Assembly (NCBI GenBank): GCA_900769465.1
Contig: CAAGGT010000247.1
Location: 1-63,966 of the forward strand
From: Bacteroidaceae bacterium
GTDB lineage: Bacteria; Bacteroidota; Bacteroidia; Bacteroidales; Bacteroidaceae
Direction of reading: 5' to 3'
Length of the DNA stretch: 63,966 nt
The notes under the pieces are model-generated. The model was not told where the DNA came from and did not search any database. It worked only from the letters and a program-made list of their open reading frames with translations. The position numbers and the translations under genes were made by a program. Position 1 is the first letter of the stretch, and every line of letters begins with the position of its first letter. Below, in pieces: positions 7,515 to 16,343 of the stretch.

Positions 7515-9194
7515 ATGATTCAGATTTACAAACGACTGAAAAAGATGCGCGAAAAGTATATCGATACTTTGGCAAAACTGTATGATTATGCGACTACGGT
7601 GTACTCAAAGAAGACATACACCCAATGGTATGATACAAAAGTTGGCTCATACACCTATACATCGTTCAAGAACGAGTGCGATGGCTTGTCAAAGGTGTTG
7701 ACACAGTATGGTATAGGTGCCGGTGACAAGGTTGCCATTCTCTCTACAAATATGCCCAACTGGTCGGTGGCTTTCTTCTCCACTGTGGTTTTTGGAAGGA
7801 TATCAATTCCCATTCTGCCCGACAGTTCAGAAAACGAGGTGACCAATATCATAAACCACTCCGAGAGCAAGGTGCTGTTTGTTGCAAAGAAACTGATTGG
7901 AAAGGTTTCGAAGGAGGTTATGGACAAGATGACTCTTGTCATTGAGATGGATACGCTTGAGATACTGAAGGCCGACGAGGAGAAATTTACCTGTGATGGC
8001 CGTACTGCGGTGCCTACCCCCGATGAGATTGCCACGATAATCTATACGTCGGGAACTACCGGCAGTGCAAAAGGCGTGGTGTTGAGCCATCGTAATCTTG
8101 TATCGAATGTGATAACCTGCTATCACTCCTGCAAGAGGACCGAAAAGGATCGTTGGCTCTCAATATTGCCAATGGCACATACTCTTGAAATGACACTTGG
8201 TATGCTGTATCCTATGTATACCGGTTCAACGGTCTATTATCTTCCAAAGCCCCCCGCAGCCCCTTTGTTGCTCAAGGCAATGAAGCTTGTCAAGCCTACC
8301 ACAATGCTCACTGTACCTATGATTATCGAAAAGGTGTATAAAGGTAGTGTATTGCCCACAATAAAGAAGAGCCGCACGCTCACTTGGATGAACAAGCATA
8401 TGTATGGACTTATGTGCCGCATTATAGGTATGAAACTGAAGAAGACCTTTGGCGGATGCATAAGTTTCTATGGCATTGGCGGTGCAAAGCTCGACTCCGA
8501 GGTGGAGAAATTCCTGCTTGCCGCACGTTTTCCCTATGCCATAGGCTATGGACTCACCGAGACTTCACCATTGCTTGGATATTCGATGGCTGGCTGGAGA
8601 AGCGTTGGCTCGTTCGGTTATCCTGTATATAATGTGAAACTGAAACTGCATAACATCGACCCCGAAACTGGCGAGGGTGAGATTGTGGCGAAGGGACCGA
8701 ACGTGATGCTCGGATATTACAAGGACCCTGTCCGCACCAAGAGTGTCTTTACCGAGGATGGCTGGTTCCGTACAAGCGATATTGCCGTGCAGGATGCGAA
8801 GGGACGTTTCTACATTAAGGGACGTAACAGCAATATGATTCTGGGACCATCGGGTGAGAACATCTACCCCGAGGAGATTGAGAATGTACTGAACAATGTG
8901 GAGGGTGTCAACGAGTCTATTGTGGTTGAACGTAACGGCCGTCTTGTGGCACTAGTTTCCCCGGCAGAGGATTTCATCCAGTGGGACAAGGAGAGCGAGG
9001 ACAAGTTCTATGAAAAGCTCGACCATTGGAAGGCGAAGATACTGAACGTTACCAACAAGAACGTGAACAAGTCGTCACAGGTTAGTTCCGTTGAGGTTAT
9101 GAAGGAACCTTTTGAAAAGACTGCAACACAGAAAATCAGACGTTTCAAGTACAAGGATTCTGCTCCCACCGTTGAGGAGGAAAAGAAGAAGTAA
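7515..9194 (+). CDS. AMP-dependent long-chain fatty acid-CoA ligase
   Basis: A 559-residue adenylate-forming enzyme. It activates a carboxylate, probably a fatty acid, with ATP and couples it to CoA. The nucleotide loop is IIYTSGTTGSAKG (about 173-185); further motifs are YGLTETSPLLG, GWFRTSDIAV, KGRNSNMILGPSGENIYPEE and the C-terminal catalytic Lys region TATQKIRRFKY. Length and motif order fit the long-chain acyl-CoA synthetase branch. It is cytoplasmic or membrane-peripheral. It stands alone between its own promoter and a strong terminator. Acyl chain preference cannot be read from the sequence. Confidence 0.88.
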   Translation: MIQIYKRLKKMREKYIDTLAKLYDYATTVYSKKTYTQWYDTKVGSYTYTSFKNECDGLSKVLTQYGIGAGDKVAILSTNMPNWSVAFFSTVVFGRISIPILPDSSENEVTNIINHSESKVLFVAKKLIGKVSKEVMDKMTLVIEMDTLEILKADEEKFTCDGRTAVPTPDEIATIIYTSGTTGSAKGVVLSHRNLVSNVITCYHSCKRTEKDRWLSILPMAHTLEMTLGMLYPMYTGSTVYYLPKPPAAPLLLKAMKLVKPTTMLTVPMIIEKVYKGSVLPTIKKSRTLTWMNKHMYGLMCRIIGMKLKKTFGGCISFYGIGGAKLDSEVEKFLLAARFPYAIGYGLTETSPLLGYSMAGWRSVGSFGYPVYNVKLKLHNIDPETGEGEIVAKGPNVMLGYYKDPVRTKSVFTEDGWFRTSDIAVQDAKGRFYIKGRNSNMILGPSGENIYPEEIENVLNNVEGVNESIVVERNGRLVALVSPAEDFIQWDKESEDKFYEKLDHWKAKILNVTNKNVNKSSQVSSVEVMKEPFEKTATQKIRRFKYKDSAPTVEEEKKK

Positions 9195-9257
9195 CAGCAA
9201 CGGAAATGCCTTTCATGTAAACATTAGGAACATTTGAGGTGTTGTTAATACAACAGC

Positions 9258-9297
9258 CACCTGCGACATTCGGATGCAAGTGTCGCAGGTGTTTTTT
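9258..9297 (+). terminator. intrinsic terminator of the acyl-CoA ligase gene
   Basis: An 11-bp stem (CACCTGCGACA / TGTCGCAGGTG) with a 12-base loop, followed by six T. Confidence 0.85.
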
Positions 9298-9352
9298 ATA
9301 TATCCGTTACGGATGTATCGGTTGTATTGGTTAACCTTTAAATGGAGTAGTT

Positions 9353-9508
9353 ATGAGAAAGTGCTATTGTTCGCCTGTTGCAGAGAGTATTTGTATAGAG
9401 ACATTCATAATTGCCGCATCGACCGATGCGGCAAGAGCGGCTTTTAAAACGGGGCCGGAGGATGAGAATGAAGAACTCCGTTCCTGGGGCAACATTTGGG
9501 ATCAGTAA
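9353..9508 (+). CDS. 51-residue microprotein, WGNIW family
   Basis: A short gene encoding MRKCYCSPVA...IIAASTDAAR...LRSWGNIWDQ. It shares three landmarks with the genes at 48843 and 62652: an MKK/MRK-x-Y-x-x-P start, an IAASTD-type segment near residue 20, and a WGN-(I/L)-W end. It is the same length as the 62652 gene. GGAG lies 6 bases before the ATG. The middle is acidic (PEDENEE). The stop codon lies inside a perfect terminator stem. There is no signal peptide or membrane helix. Unlike its relatives, it does not follow a surface-protein gene; an acyl-CoA ligase gene with a terminator lies upstream. I recall similar short uncharacterised proteins as common in Prevotella, without known function. 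Confidence 0.65.
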   Translation: MRKCYCSPVAESICIETFIIAASTDAARAAFKTGPEDENEELRSWGNIWDQ

Positions 9509-9548
9509 AACAATAGGCGCACCTGTTGGTGCGCCTATTGTTTTACTG
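9503..9548. terminator. bidirectional terminator, perfect 21-bp stem
   Basis: Arms 9503-9523 and 9528-9548 pair perfectly with loop TGTT; both ends carry A/T runs. It separates the rightward microprotein gene from the leftward beta-galactosidase gene, and its left arm contains the microprotein stop codon. Confidence 0.85.
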
Positions 9549-9562
9549 ATGGAATATAGTGG

Positions 9563-12500
9563 TTATTTGCCCACCGGTGATATGCGGAGCTTGTAGCTCA
9601 TCTCCTTGTTTGGAACGCAATACTCGGGGAGTGTGCCTACATCCTGTCCACAGGATGCATTGCCTATACCACGCATCCACGCATCGAGGTGGAGTACTGT
9701 GTATGGGCGCTCTTCCATCTCCCAGTAGTGCTGTGCATTCATAAGGTCTGCATCGGTGTAGGGGAGTGCCGAGAAGCTTACGTTGCCCTCTGTCTCAATC
9801 ATCACGCCCTGACCGTTGTTGTCAGTGAGTACGAGCTCGCGCAGGCCTTCGCGGCTGCCGCTGCTCTGTGGCTTGACGTAGCAGTCGGCCATCTCGCCGT
9901 TTGTAGTTGTTGTGTAACGTCCAACCATAACACCGTCCTTGCGGTCTACTGTGTTCTCCCAGGGACCATATGCATAATAGTTTACATTGCTCAATGACTT
10001 GTCAATGCCGCATACAAGGCCTGCACGGCGCAGGTCACCGCTCTTTGGAATGAACTTGGCATCTACATCAACAATACCCTGTGGATAGATGGTGTAGCTG
10101 ATTTCGGTGTCACAGAGAGAACCCTTGCGTCTTGTCTTGACAATAGTGTTGCCGTTCTCTTCCACAACATTGATTTCACCGTTTGCCTCGAGTCCGTTAG
10201 CGGTGTTGCCAAAGCGATCGTTCTCAATCCAACGGTGGTTGTCGTAGATGAAGCCCTGACCTTCGGCTATGATGTCCTTACCACCGAATGCAAGCGCTGT
10301 GAGCTGCGCGGTCTCGGCATTGAATGTCAGCTGTACCTTATCGTTGCCGATTTTTGTCTCGTGAAGTGATGATGTTGCAGCGAGTGGGGCACCCTTTGAC
10401 TTGATGGTTGCGAGTGGTGCGCGCTCTGCAAGTGTGAACTGACCTGTAGCCACCTCATGTCCGGCCGGTGCAAATGACTGCTCGTTGCGGTAAACGACGT
10501 GGATGTTGACGAGCAGCTCATCGCCCTTCTTGATAGCCTTGTTGATGTTTGTCTTCTTTACGGTGAGCCAAACTTTGCCGGTCTCTCCTTTCTCGGTGTG
10601 TGGAGCGGGTGTGCGGTCTGTGTATACAACATCTCCGTTGAGGACAAGGTCATAGATTACATCGAACTCATTGAGGTTGGTGAAGTTGTACTTGTTCTTC
10701 AACGCTATTGTCACGATGCCGTATTCTGTGTTCACCTCGGTCATGGTGATGTCGATGAACTGGTGAGCTGCCTTTACCTCTTTGAGCTTTGCGCTCTCCT
10801 GGCGTGTTGGAGGTACGATACCGTTTGAGCAGAAATTGCCCTGGTGTGGGCCGGGGTAGTCGTAGCCGGTGTGTATGCGGTATACGCCCTCCTTCATCTC
10901 CTGTGGGTCATAGATGGCCTGGTCAACCCAGTCCCAGATACAACCGCCGATGCAAGAGTTTGAAGCCTCAATCTTCTGCCAGTACTCCTTGAGGTTACCG
11001 ATGGCATTACCCATGGCGTGTGCATATTCGCAGATGAACATTGGCTTGTCGAGGTTGTTGGTGTACTTGTCCATCCAAGCCTGGCCGGGGTACATCTTTG
11101 AGTAGAAATCACTGAAACGTCCACCGCCGTAGTCGCCGCTTGAACGTGTTCCTTCGTAGTGTACAGGACGGCTGTCAAGGCGTTTTGCCTCATCGTAGCA
11201 GGGACCGAAATTGCTGCCGTTGCCGGCCTCATTGCCCAAACTCCACATTACAACGCTGGCGTGGTTGCGGTCGCGCAATACCATACGGTTGATGCGGTCT
11301 ACAAAGGCCGGAATCCAAGACTTGCGGTCCGACAGGCTTTGGTTCGCGTGGTTCTCAAGGTCAGCCTCGTCGCAGCAATAAAGACCATAATGGTCATACA
11401 TCGCATACATCTTGGCTGCGTTGGGGTAGTGGCTTGTACGTACGGTGTTGATGTTGTTCTGCTTCATCAATATAACGTCCTGCAACATTGACTCTGTTGT
11501 AACGGCGCGGCCGTATACAGGGTGTGTGTCGTGGCGGTTGACGCCTTTGAAGAATACTCTCTCGCCGTTGATGTATACAAGTGAGTTCTTGATGACGATG
11601 TCGCGGAAACCATATTTGGTTGAGAATGCCATCTCTTCGTTGCCGTCCTCGTCGCACTGGATGATGCGTACTGTGTAGAGGTTCGGTTTCTCAGCGCTCC
11701 ATAGCTTGAGGTCGAACACCTCGAACTTGATGTTGCCGCTTGGTGATGCAATCTTTGCTGCTGTGTTCACAACGGTAGACTCCTCGGCTGCGAGTTTGCC
11801 GCTTGGGTCAAATATCTGTGCCTTGATGGTCTTTTGTCCTGGGATGAAGTCTCTGTTGTCAATCTCGAAGTTGATGTTTACCTCGGCACTGAAGCGGTCG
11901 GCCGACATCTTGCTGGTGATGTAGTGGTCGCGTACTGCTGTCAAAGGTACGTTGTAGAGGTATACGTCGCGGAAGATACCACTCATGCGGAACATATCCT
12001 GGCACTCGAGGTATGAACCGTCGCTCCAACGGAATACCTGAACGGCAAGCTTGTTCTCACCCTTCTTCAATTGGTTGGTGATGTCGAATTCGGTAACGTT
12101 GTTCGCACCCTGTGTGTAACCGATGTATTCGCCGTTGAGCCATACGAAGGCTGCAGAGTAGATACCGCCAAAGTGGATGAATGTGCGGCGGCCGTCCCAA
12201 TCCTCGGGTACCTCGAATGTGCGTATGTATGAACCTACAGGGTTGATGCCGTAGTTGCTGCCGTTGTCATTGAAACCCGGACGGGCCTTGATGAACGGCG
12301 GTGTGTTTGCGTGCGGGTACTCCACGTTGTTGTAGATGGGTTTGTCGTATCCCTGCATCTCCCAGTTCGATGGTACGGGAATCTCGTCCCACGCTGTGGC
12401 ATCAAAGCTCTCCTCGAAGAAATCGAGCGGACGCAGTGAAGGCTCACTCACAAGGTTGAACTTCCATGTGCCGTTGAGGCTCTGGTAGCGGTTGTTCACC

Positions 12501-13558
12501 GGCTCGGTCCATGGTGTAGCGTAGTAAGCCTTGTCGGCAAGCATCTTGCTCACGTTGTCATATGGCATATATGTTGCTACGGCGCGTTCCTTGTTCTCGG
12601 CGAACATTGTCTCGTCCTCCCAGTGTGGAGCATTGATTTTGGGTTTCTCTACCTGTGCGATGGTGAACCATGCTGCTGAATCGGCAGGGTTCTTCTCCAC
12701 GAGCATCATGTTGCCCTCCTTGAGTGCGTACATTGTGCCCTCTTTGCCTGCCGATGTGATGAGGAAAACTCCTTTCTGCTTCTCTACCGGCTCAAAGTGG
12801 AATTTGGCATTGTTCCACTCGCCTGCCTTTGCCGGCCACTGGAGCAGGTAATCAATGCTTGCATTGCCACCGCCATCGTCAAAGTGGATGCCATAGTAGG
12901 AGTTCTCAATGGCGAATGTGAAGAGGTCGATGGTCTTGATGTTCCAATACTGTCCTCTGTTGTCGCTTATGGTGTCCTCGCTGACGATGCGTGCGTTGTT
13001 GGCACCCGAGTCGCCGTTACCGAGAACCTGGCCCGGTTTTGTGACGGGGCATATCTGGTATGTGAGGTCGTCGTCGAAACCTGCGACTTCCGATGCTTCT
13101 ATCTTGAATTTTGCTGCGCGCATATTCGCGGCTCTCTCTTTCTTTATAAGTACAAGAAGTCCGCCTTTACCTTTTGCAACAGCCAATGTCGGGCTGTTTG
13201 CCGGGATGAGCAATCCGTTCTCGAACTTCCACAACTGTGCCTCGTCCGAACCATTATTCTCACCAACCTCTACAAGGTTACCGTTTACGCGAAGCGCGTT
13301 GTTGGTTACGGGATTGATGATGCGCCAGCTGCCCGACAGTTCGGAGATTTTCCAATAGATGGACGGGTCTTCCTTGTCATAGTTTGCAAATCCGGCTGTT
13401 TCCCCCATTTTCTCGGCAACAAGGTTCTCCTGTTCTCCTGCGCCGTAGATGTGGTACAGCTTGCCTTTCTCAAAAGTTTCCTGTGCATTGATGCCGATGG
13501 CGCACAATAGTGCCACAGCGGTCAATACAAAGCATTTTTTCAATTGATTGATTGACAT
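9563..13558 (-). CDS. secreted GH2 beta-galactosidase with extra N-terminal domain
   Basis: A 1331-residue exported glycoside hydrolase family 2 enzyme that cleaves terminal beta-galactose. A Sec signal peptide (CFVLTAVALLCAIGINAQ) is followed by about 290 extra residues with ricin/beta-trefoil-like repeats (YWKISELSGSWRIIN, GQYWNIKTIDLFTF), then the usual LacZ-like order: sugar-binding domain (RYQSLNGTWKFNL), Ig-like domain, TIM barrel with acid/base Glu near 776 (VMWSLGNEAGNG) and nucleophile Glu near 843 (FICEYAHAMGNA), and the C-terminal Bgal_small_N domain. The family is usually 1000-1050 residues, so the N-terminal part is an addition, perhaps carbohydrate-binding. There is no T9SS tail; location is periplasm or outer surface. 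It is transcribed alone. Confidence 0.92.
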   Translation of the reverse strand: MSINQLKKCFVLTAVALLCAIGINAQETFEKGKLYHIYGAGEQENLVAEKMGETAGFANYDKEDPSIYWKISELSGSWRIINPVTNNALRVNGNLVEVGENNGSDEAQLWKFENGLLIPANSPTLAVAKGKGGLLVLIKKERAANMRAAKFKIEASEVAGFDDDLTYQICPVTKPGQVLGNGDSGANNARIVSEDTISDNRGQYWNIKTIDLFTFAIENSYYGIHFDDGGGNASIDYLLQWPAKAGEWNNAKFHFEPVEKQKGVFLITSAGKEGTMYALKEGNMMLVEKNPADSAAWFTIAQVEKPKINAPHWEDETMFAENKERAVATYMPYDNVSKMLADKAYYATPWTEPVNNRYQSLNGTWKFNLVSEPSLRPLDFFEESFDATAWDEIPVPSNWEMQGYDKPIYNNVEYPHANTPPFIKARPGFNDNGSNYGINPVGSYIRTFEVPEDWDGRRTFIHFGGIYSAAFVWLNGEYIGYTQGANNVTEFDITNQLKKGENKLAVQVFRWSDGSYLECQDMFRMSGIFRDVYLYNVPLTAVRDHYITSKMSADRFSAEVNINFEIDNRDFIPGQKTIKAQIFDPSGKLAAEESTVVNTAAKIASPSGNIKFEVFDLKLWSAEKPNLYTVRIIQCDEDGNEEMAFSTKYGFRDIVIKNSLVYINGERVFFKGVNRHDTHPVYGRAVTTESMLQDVILMKQNNINTVRTSHYPNAAKMYAMYDHYGLYCCDEADLENHANQSLSDRKSWIPAFVDRINRMVLRDRNHASVVMWSLGNEAGNGSNFGPCYDEAKRLDSRPVHYEGTRSSGDYGGGRFSDFYSKMYPGQAWMDKYTNNLDKPMFICEYAHAMGNAIGNLKEYWQKIEASNSCIGGCIWDWVDQAIYDPQEMKEGVYRIHTGYDYPGPHQGNFCSNGIVPPTRQESAKLKEVKAAHQFIDITMTEVNTEYGIVTIALKNKYNFTNLNEFDVIYDLVLNGDVVYTDRTPAPHTEKGETGKVWLTVKKTNINKAIKKGDELLVNIHVVYRNEQSFAPAGHEVATGQFTLAERAPLATIKSKGAPLAATSSLHETKIGNDKVQLTFNAETAQLTALAFGGKDIIAEGQGFIYDNHRWIENDRFGNTANGLEANGEINVVEENGNTIVKTRRKGSLCDTEISYTIYPQGIVDVDAKFIPKSGDLRRAGLVCGIDKSLSNVNYYAYGPWENTVDRKDGVMVGRYTTTTNGEMADCYVKPQSSGSREGLRELVLTDNNGQGVMIETEGNVSFSALPYTDADLMNAQHYWEMEERPYTVLHLDAWMRGIGNASCGQDVGTLPEYCVPNKEMSYKLRISPVGK

Positions 13559-13618
13559 AGTGTTTTGTTTTTTATAGTTATGGTTATATGTTTTTCGGTA
13601 TTCTTTTTATGTATTCTA

Positions 13619-13626
13619 CAAATATA
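13619..13626 (-). promoter_or_regulatory. -7 box for the beta-galactosidase gene
   Basis: The minus strand reads TATATTTG, matching TAnnTTTG, 61 bases before the start codon. No clear -33 box. Confidence 0.4.
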
Positions 13627-13765
13627 CGAAGATATTTGTTAAAATGAATTTTTCGGGTGGAAAAGTTTTTGTGTTTTCTGTGTTAGCATCTTTTGCGGGT
13701 CCGTAATGCTTGCCGCTGAGGGATAATGTGGCCGTATAAAATGTACAAGGTGTATCCCTGCAAAA

Positions 13766-13803
13766 CAATAGGGCTGCAAACCGATTGATTTGCAGCCCTA
13801 TTG
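13766..13803 (-). terminator. intrinsic terminator of the threonine dehydrogenase gene
   Basis: A perfect 15-bp stem (CAATAGGGCTGCAAA and its complement) with an 8-base loop; TTTTG follows on the minus strand. It lies 18 bases past the stop codon. Confidence 0.8.
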
Positions 13804-13821
13804 TATTCTATATCTGTCGTG

Positions 13822-14778
13822 TCATTTGTTGAAACGCTCACGCAGGGTCTTTATCATATCCTGTGTCATTGAGTCAAGGTCGTAGCTTGGCTTCCAATCC
13901 CATTCCTCGCGTGCGCAACTGTCGTCCATCTTGTTTGGCCAAGAGTCGGCAATAGCCTGGCGCACAGGGTCAAACTCATAGTGCATCTTGAAGTCGGGGA
14001 TGTACTTCTGAATTGATGCCTTGATGATTTCGGGGTCGAAACTCATTGATGCGACATTGAATGCGTTGCGGTGGATGAGGCGTGACGGGTCGGCATTCAT
14101 TATGTCGACAGCTGCCTTGAGCGCATCGGGCATATACATCATGTCCATGAATGTTCCGGCCTGGATGGGGCAGGCGAAATCTTCGCCCTTTACCGCTGCG
14201 TAATATATCTCTACAGCATAGTCGGTTGTTCCGCCACCGGGCAGGGTTACATTTGAAATAAGGCCTGGGAAGCGTACTGCGCGGGTGTCAACGCCATATT
14301 TTGTGTAGTAGTAGTCGCTGAGCAACTCTGTTGCAACCTTTGTTACACCGTACATTGTCTTGGGACGCTGTATGGTGTCCTGTGGGGTGTTGTCGTGTGG
14401 TGTATTGGGGCCGAATGAACCTATTGAACTGGGTGTGAACACTGCACACTTCTTTTCACGTGCAATCTCAAGTATGTTGATGAGGCCGTTCATCTGGATG
14501 TCCCAAGCCAACAGGGGCTTTGACTCGGCAACCGCCGACAGCAGTGCCGCAAGGTTGTATATGGTGTCAATCTTGTACTTCTCGACAATGTCGGCAAGCT
14601 GCTGGGCGTTCTTTACGTTTGCCTCTTCGGCTGGGCCGCTCTCAAGCAGAATTCCTTTGGGTTCTGCGCCGGGGATGTATCCGGCAACAATGTTTCCATC
14701 AGGAATCATATTGCGTAATTTCATTGTGAGTTCCGAACCTATCTGTCCGGTTGAGCCGATAACCAATACATTCTTCAT
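13822..14778 (-). CDS. tdh: L-threonine 3-dehydrogenase, short-chain (epimerase-like) type
   Basis: A 318-residue NAD-dependent enzyme of the extended short-chain dehydrogenase family that oxidises L-threonine to 2-amino-3-ketobutyrate. It has the nucleotide motif GSTGQIG (8-14), TPSSIGSFGP, and catalytic Y-x3-K in MYGVTKVATE. The start at 14778 (MKNVLVIGSTGQIG) is chosen because the promoter places the transcript start near 14823, inside the longer frame that begins at 14832. Length fits the GalE-like Tdh of Bacteroidetes. The divergent kbl at 16344 encodes the next enzyme, which strongly supports the substrate. Cytoplasmic. Confidence 0.85.
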   Translation of the reverse strand: MKNVLVIGSTGQIGSELTMKLRNMIPDGNIVAGYIPGAEPKGILLESGPAEEANVKNAQQLADIVEKYKIDTIYNLAALLSAVAESKPLLAWDIQMNGLINILEIAREKKCAVFTPSSIGSFGPNTPHDNTPQDTIQRPKTMYGVTKVATELLSDYYYTKYGVDTRAVRFPGLISNVTLPGGGTTDYAVEIYYAAVKGEDFACPIQAGTFMDMMYMPDALKAAVDIMNADPSRLIHRNAFNVASMSFDPEIIKASIQKYIPDFKMHYEFDPVRQAIADSWPNKMDDSCAREEWDWKPSYDLDSMTQDMIKTLRERFNK

Positions 14779-14829
14779 AGGGCAATATGATTTTGTTTCT
14801 ATTATCTCGTTTCTGATTTTTTCGTTTTT

Positions 14830-14862
14830 CAAAGTTACAGCTAAATTTACATTAGCTACAAA
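14830..14862 (-). promoter_or_regulatory. promoter of the threonine dehydrogenase gene
   Basis: On the minus strand TTTG (14862-14859), 21 bases, TAACTTTG (14837-14830). It lies between the DUF819 gene and tdh, so tdh can be transcribed on its own. It also fixes the start codon at 14778. Confidence 0.65.
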
Positions 14863-14892
14863 TTTTTTTTGATAAAATATTATAAAATATTT

Positions 14893-16062
14893 TTAGAGCA
14901 AACCAAAGATGTTGAACATCAGGTAGCCAATGTAGTTGCCGACTGCATAGCCTGCAAGCCCGTTTGTTATACCTGTTACGATGACATCTTTGTTTTTCAT
15001 TGTGGCTGCAATCATTGGAACGCAGATAGGTGAATTGATGAGCGTGTCGGAGGTTATGACTGCGGTGTCGGCATCAATGCGGAACAGTTTCGCAAGAATG
15101 ACGGTGAGGAACAGTGAACCGAAGATTATCACTGCCTGATAGAGCAGTATGTAAAAGCTCTGGCTCCAGTTGATGCTGCTCAAATCGGCCATGGTAGCCA
15201 TGACAAGGCAGAATACATAGATGAGATACATTCCGGCATCGTAGCTCTTGTCCCATGTGCGTACCTCTTTCCATCCTGTCAGCAATAGCGACAGGGTGGT
15301 GATTGACAGGATTAGCGCGACCATTGAAATGCCTTTTCCGCCACTTGCAAGTGTGCCTACATATACAGATATTCCCATAACGACAACAGATGCAACTACT
15401 ACCTTGACGAGTTGTATGAGGCTCTTTTTCTTGCCGAAATCCTTGTATGGGTTCTCCTCGGTGTACTCTTTGATGTTCACGTTCTGCTCCTTGCCACCTC
15501 TTTTACCCACAAACTTACGTGCCAGCTTAACACCGCCACCCATCAGGAACATCAGGTAGAAGAACGATACTATCAGGTTGCAGGTTGAGAGAATGACAAA
15601 ATTCTCGGTACTCAAACCCAGCATCTGCTTTATTGCGGCCAGGTTGGCCGCACCGCCAAGATACTGTCCTGTTAGTGCTGCTCCCATCATGCTGCTCTCC
15701 TGGCCCAGGTTCTTCCTGAAAATGATGAAACCAATGAATACAAATGCTGCAACGGAGAACACGCCTGCTATCAAGGCTCCCATTGATTTTCCTAAAGAGA
15801 ATTTCTTGAAATTACAGCCGAAGAGAAGCATTGGCAAGGCCAACGGGATGAGAACCTCGGATATGGATTCCATGAATTTGAACACCTTGTCGTGTGCCGC
15901 CTGTTCCGTGGGGAGAATGCCTATGTTGGCAACGATGACACCCAAAAGGTAAAGTGTCAGCACAGGGCCAATCTTTTTAAAGAATTTTGTCTTGCGGCAT
16001 ATGAACAGGATACCGGCCGGGGCAGTGAAGTAAAATATCAGGAGTAGAATGTTTGTCAGCAT
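14893..16062 (-). CDS. DUF819-family integral membrane protein
   Basis: A 389-residue protein with about ten to eleven membrane helices (starting LTNILLLIFYFTAPAGILFI), a conserved GAALTGQYLGGAANLAAI stretch, and a C-terminal TLINSPICVPMIAATMKNK. This matches the DUF819 family of putative permeases, distantly like sodium/amino-acid or sodium/solute transporters. It sits between the promoters of tdh and kbl, 114 bases upstream of tdh on the same strand. That context suggests a role in threonine or serine uptake, or export of a breakdown product such as glycine, but the substrate is inferred only from neighbours. Confidence 0.8.
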   Translation of the reverse strand: MLTNILLLIFYFTAPAGILFICRKTKFFKKIGPVLTLYLLGVIVANIGILPTEQAAHDKVFKFMESISEVLIPLALPMLLFGCNFKKFSLGKSMGALIAGVFSVAAFVFIGFIIFRKNLGQESSMMGAALTGQYLGGAANLAAIKQMLGLSTENFVILSTCNLIVSFFYLMFLMGGGVKLARKFVGKRGGKEQNVNIKEYTEENPYKDFGKKKSLIQLVKVVVASVVVMGISVYVGTLASGGKGISMVALILSITTLSLLLTGWKEVRTWDKSYDAGMYLIYVFCLVMATMADLSSINWSQSFYILLYQAVIIFGSLFLTVILAKLFRIDADTAVITSDTLINSPICVPMIAATMKNKDVIVTGITNGLAGYAVGNYIGYLMFNIFGLL

Positions 16063-16116
16063 ATGTTGTTCATTTTTTATTGTACGTAAAGTATAAATTC
16101 ACTTTCTAACAGGCCT

Positions 16117-16124
16117 CAAAGGTA
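16117..16124 (-). promoter_or_regulatory. -7 box for the DUF819 gene
   Basis: The minus strand reads TACCTTTG, an exact TAnnTTTG match, 54 bases before the start codon. -33 box unclear. Confidence 0.45.
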
Positions 16125-16251
16125 CAATTTTTTATTAAAATATCATAAGTTGACAAATTTTAATTCTATTTAAGTCCTTCCCGCGGGGCCGTAATTGTGC
16201 AAATGATGAAATATTTTCCTGCTTCAAGGGTGTATATTGAATCAAAAAATG

Positions 16252-16259
16252 TATTTTTG
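16252..16259 (+). promoter_or_regulatory. -7 box for kbl
   Basis: TATTTTTG matches TAnnTTTG and would give a leader of roughly 78 bases to the ATG at 16344. It lies back to back with the DUF819 promoter. -33 box unclear. Confidence 0.4.
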
Positions 16260-16343
16260 TAAATCATCGTGTCGCTTCACTTTGGCAGATGAGGGATATT
16301 GATGAACCGCAAAGGGTATCATAAACTAAAAATAGATATAAAG

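Noticed and set aside
14779..14832. An 18-residue N-terminal extension of threonine dehydrogenase
   Set aside because: The -7 box at 14830-14837 puts the transcript start inside this extension, and the Rossmann motif begins right after the ATG at 14778.
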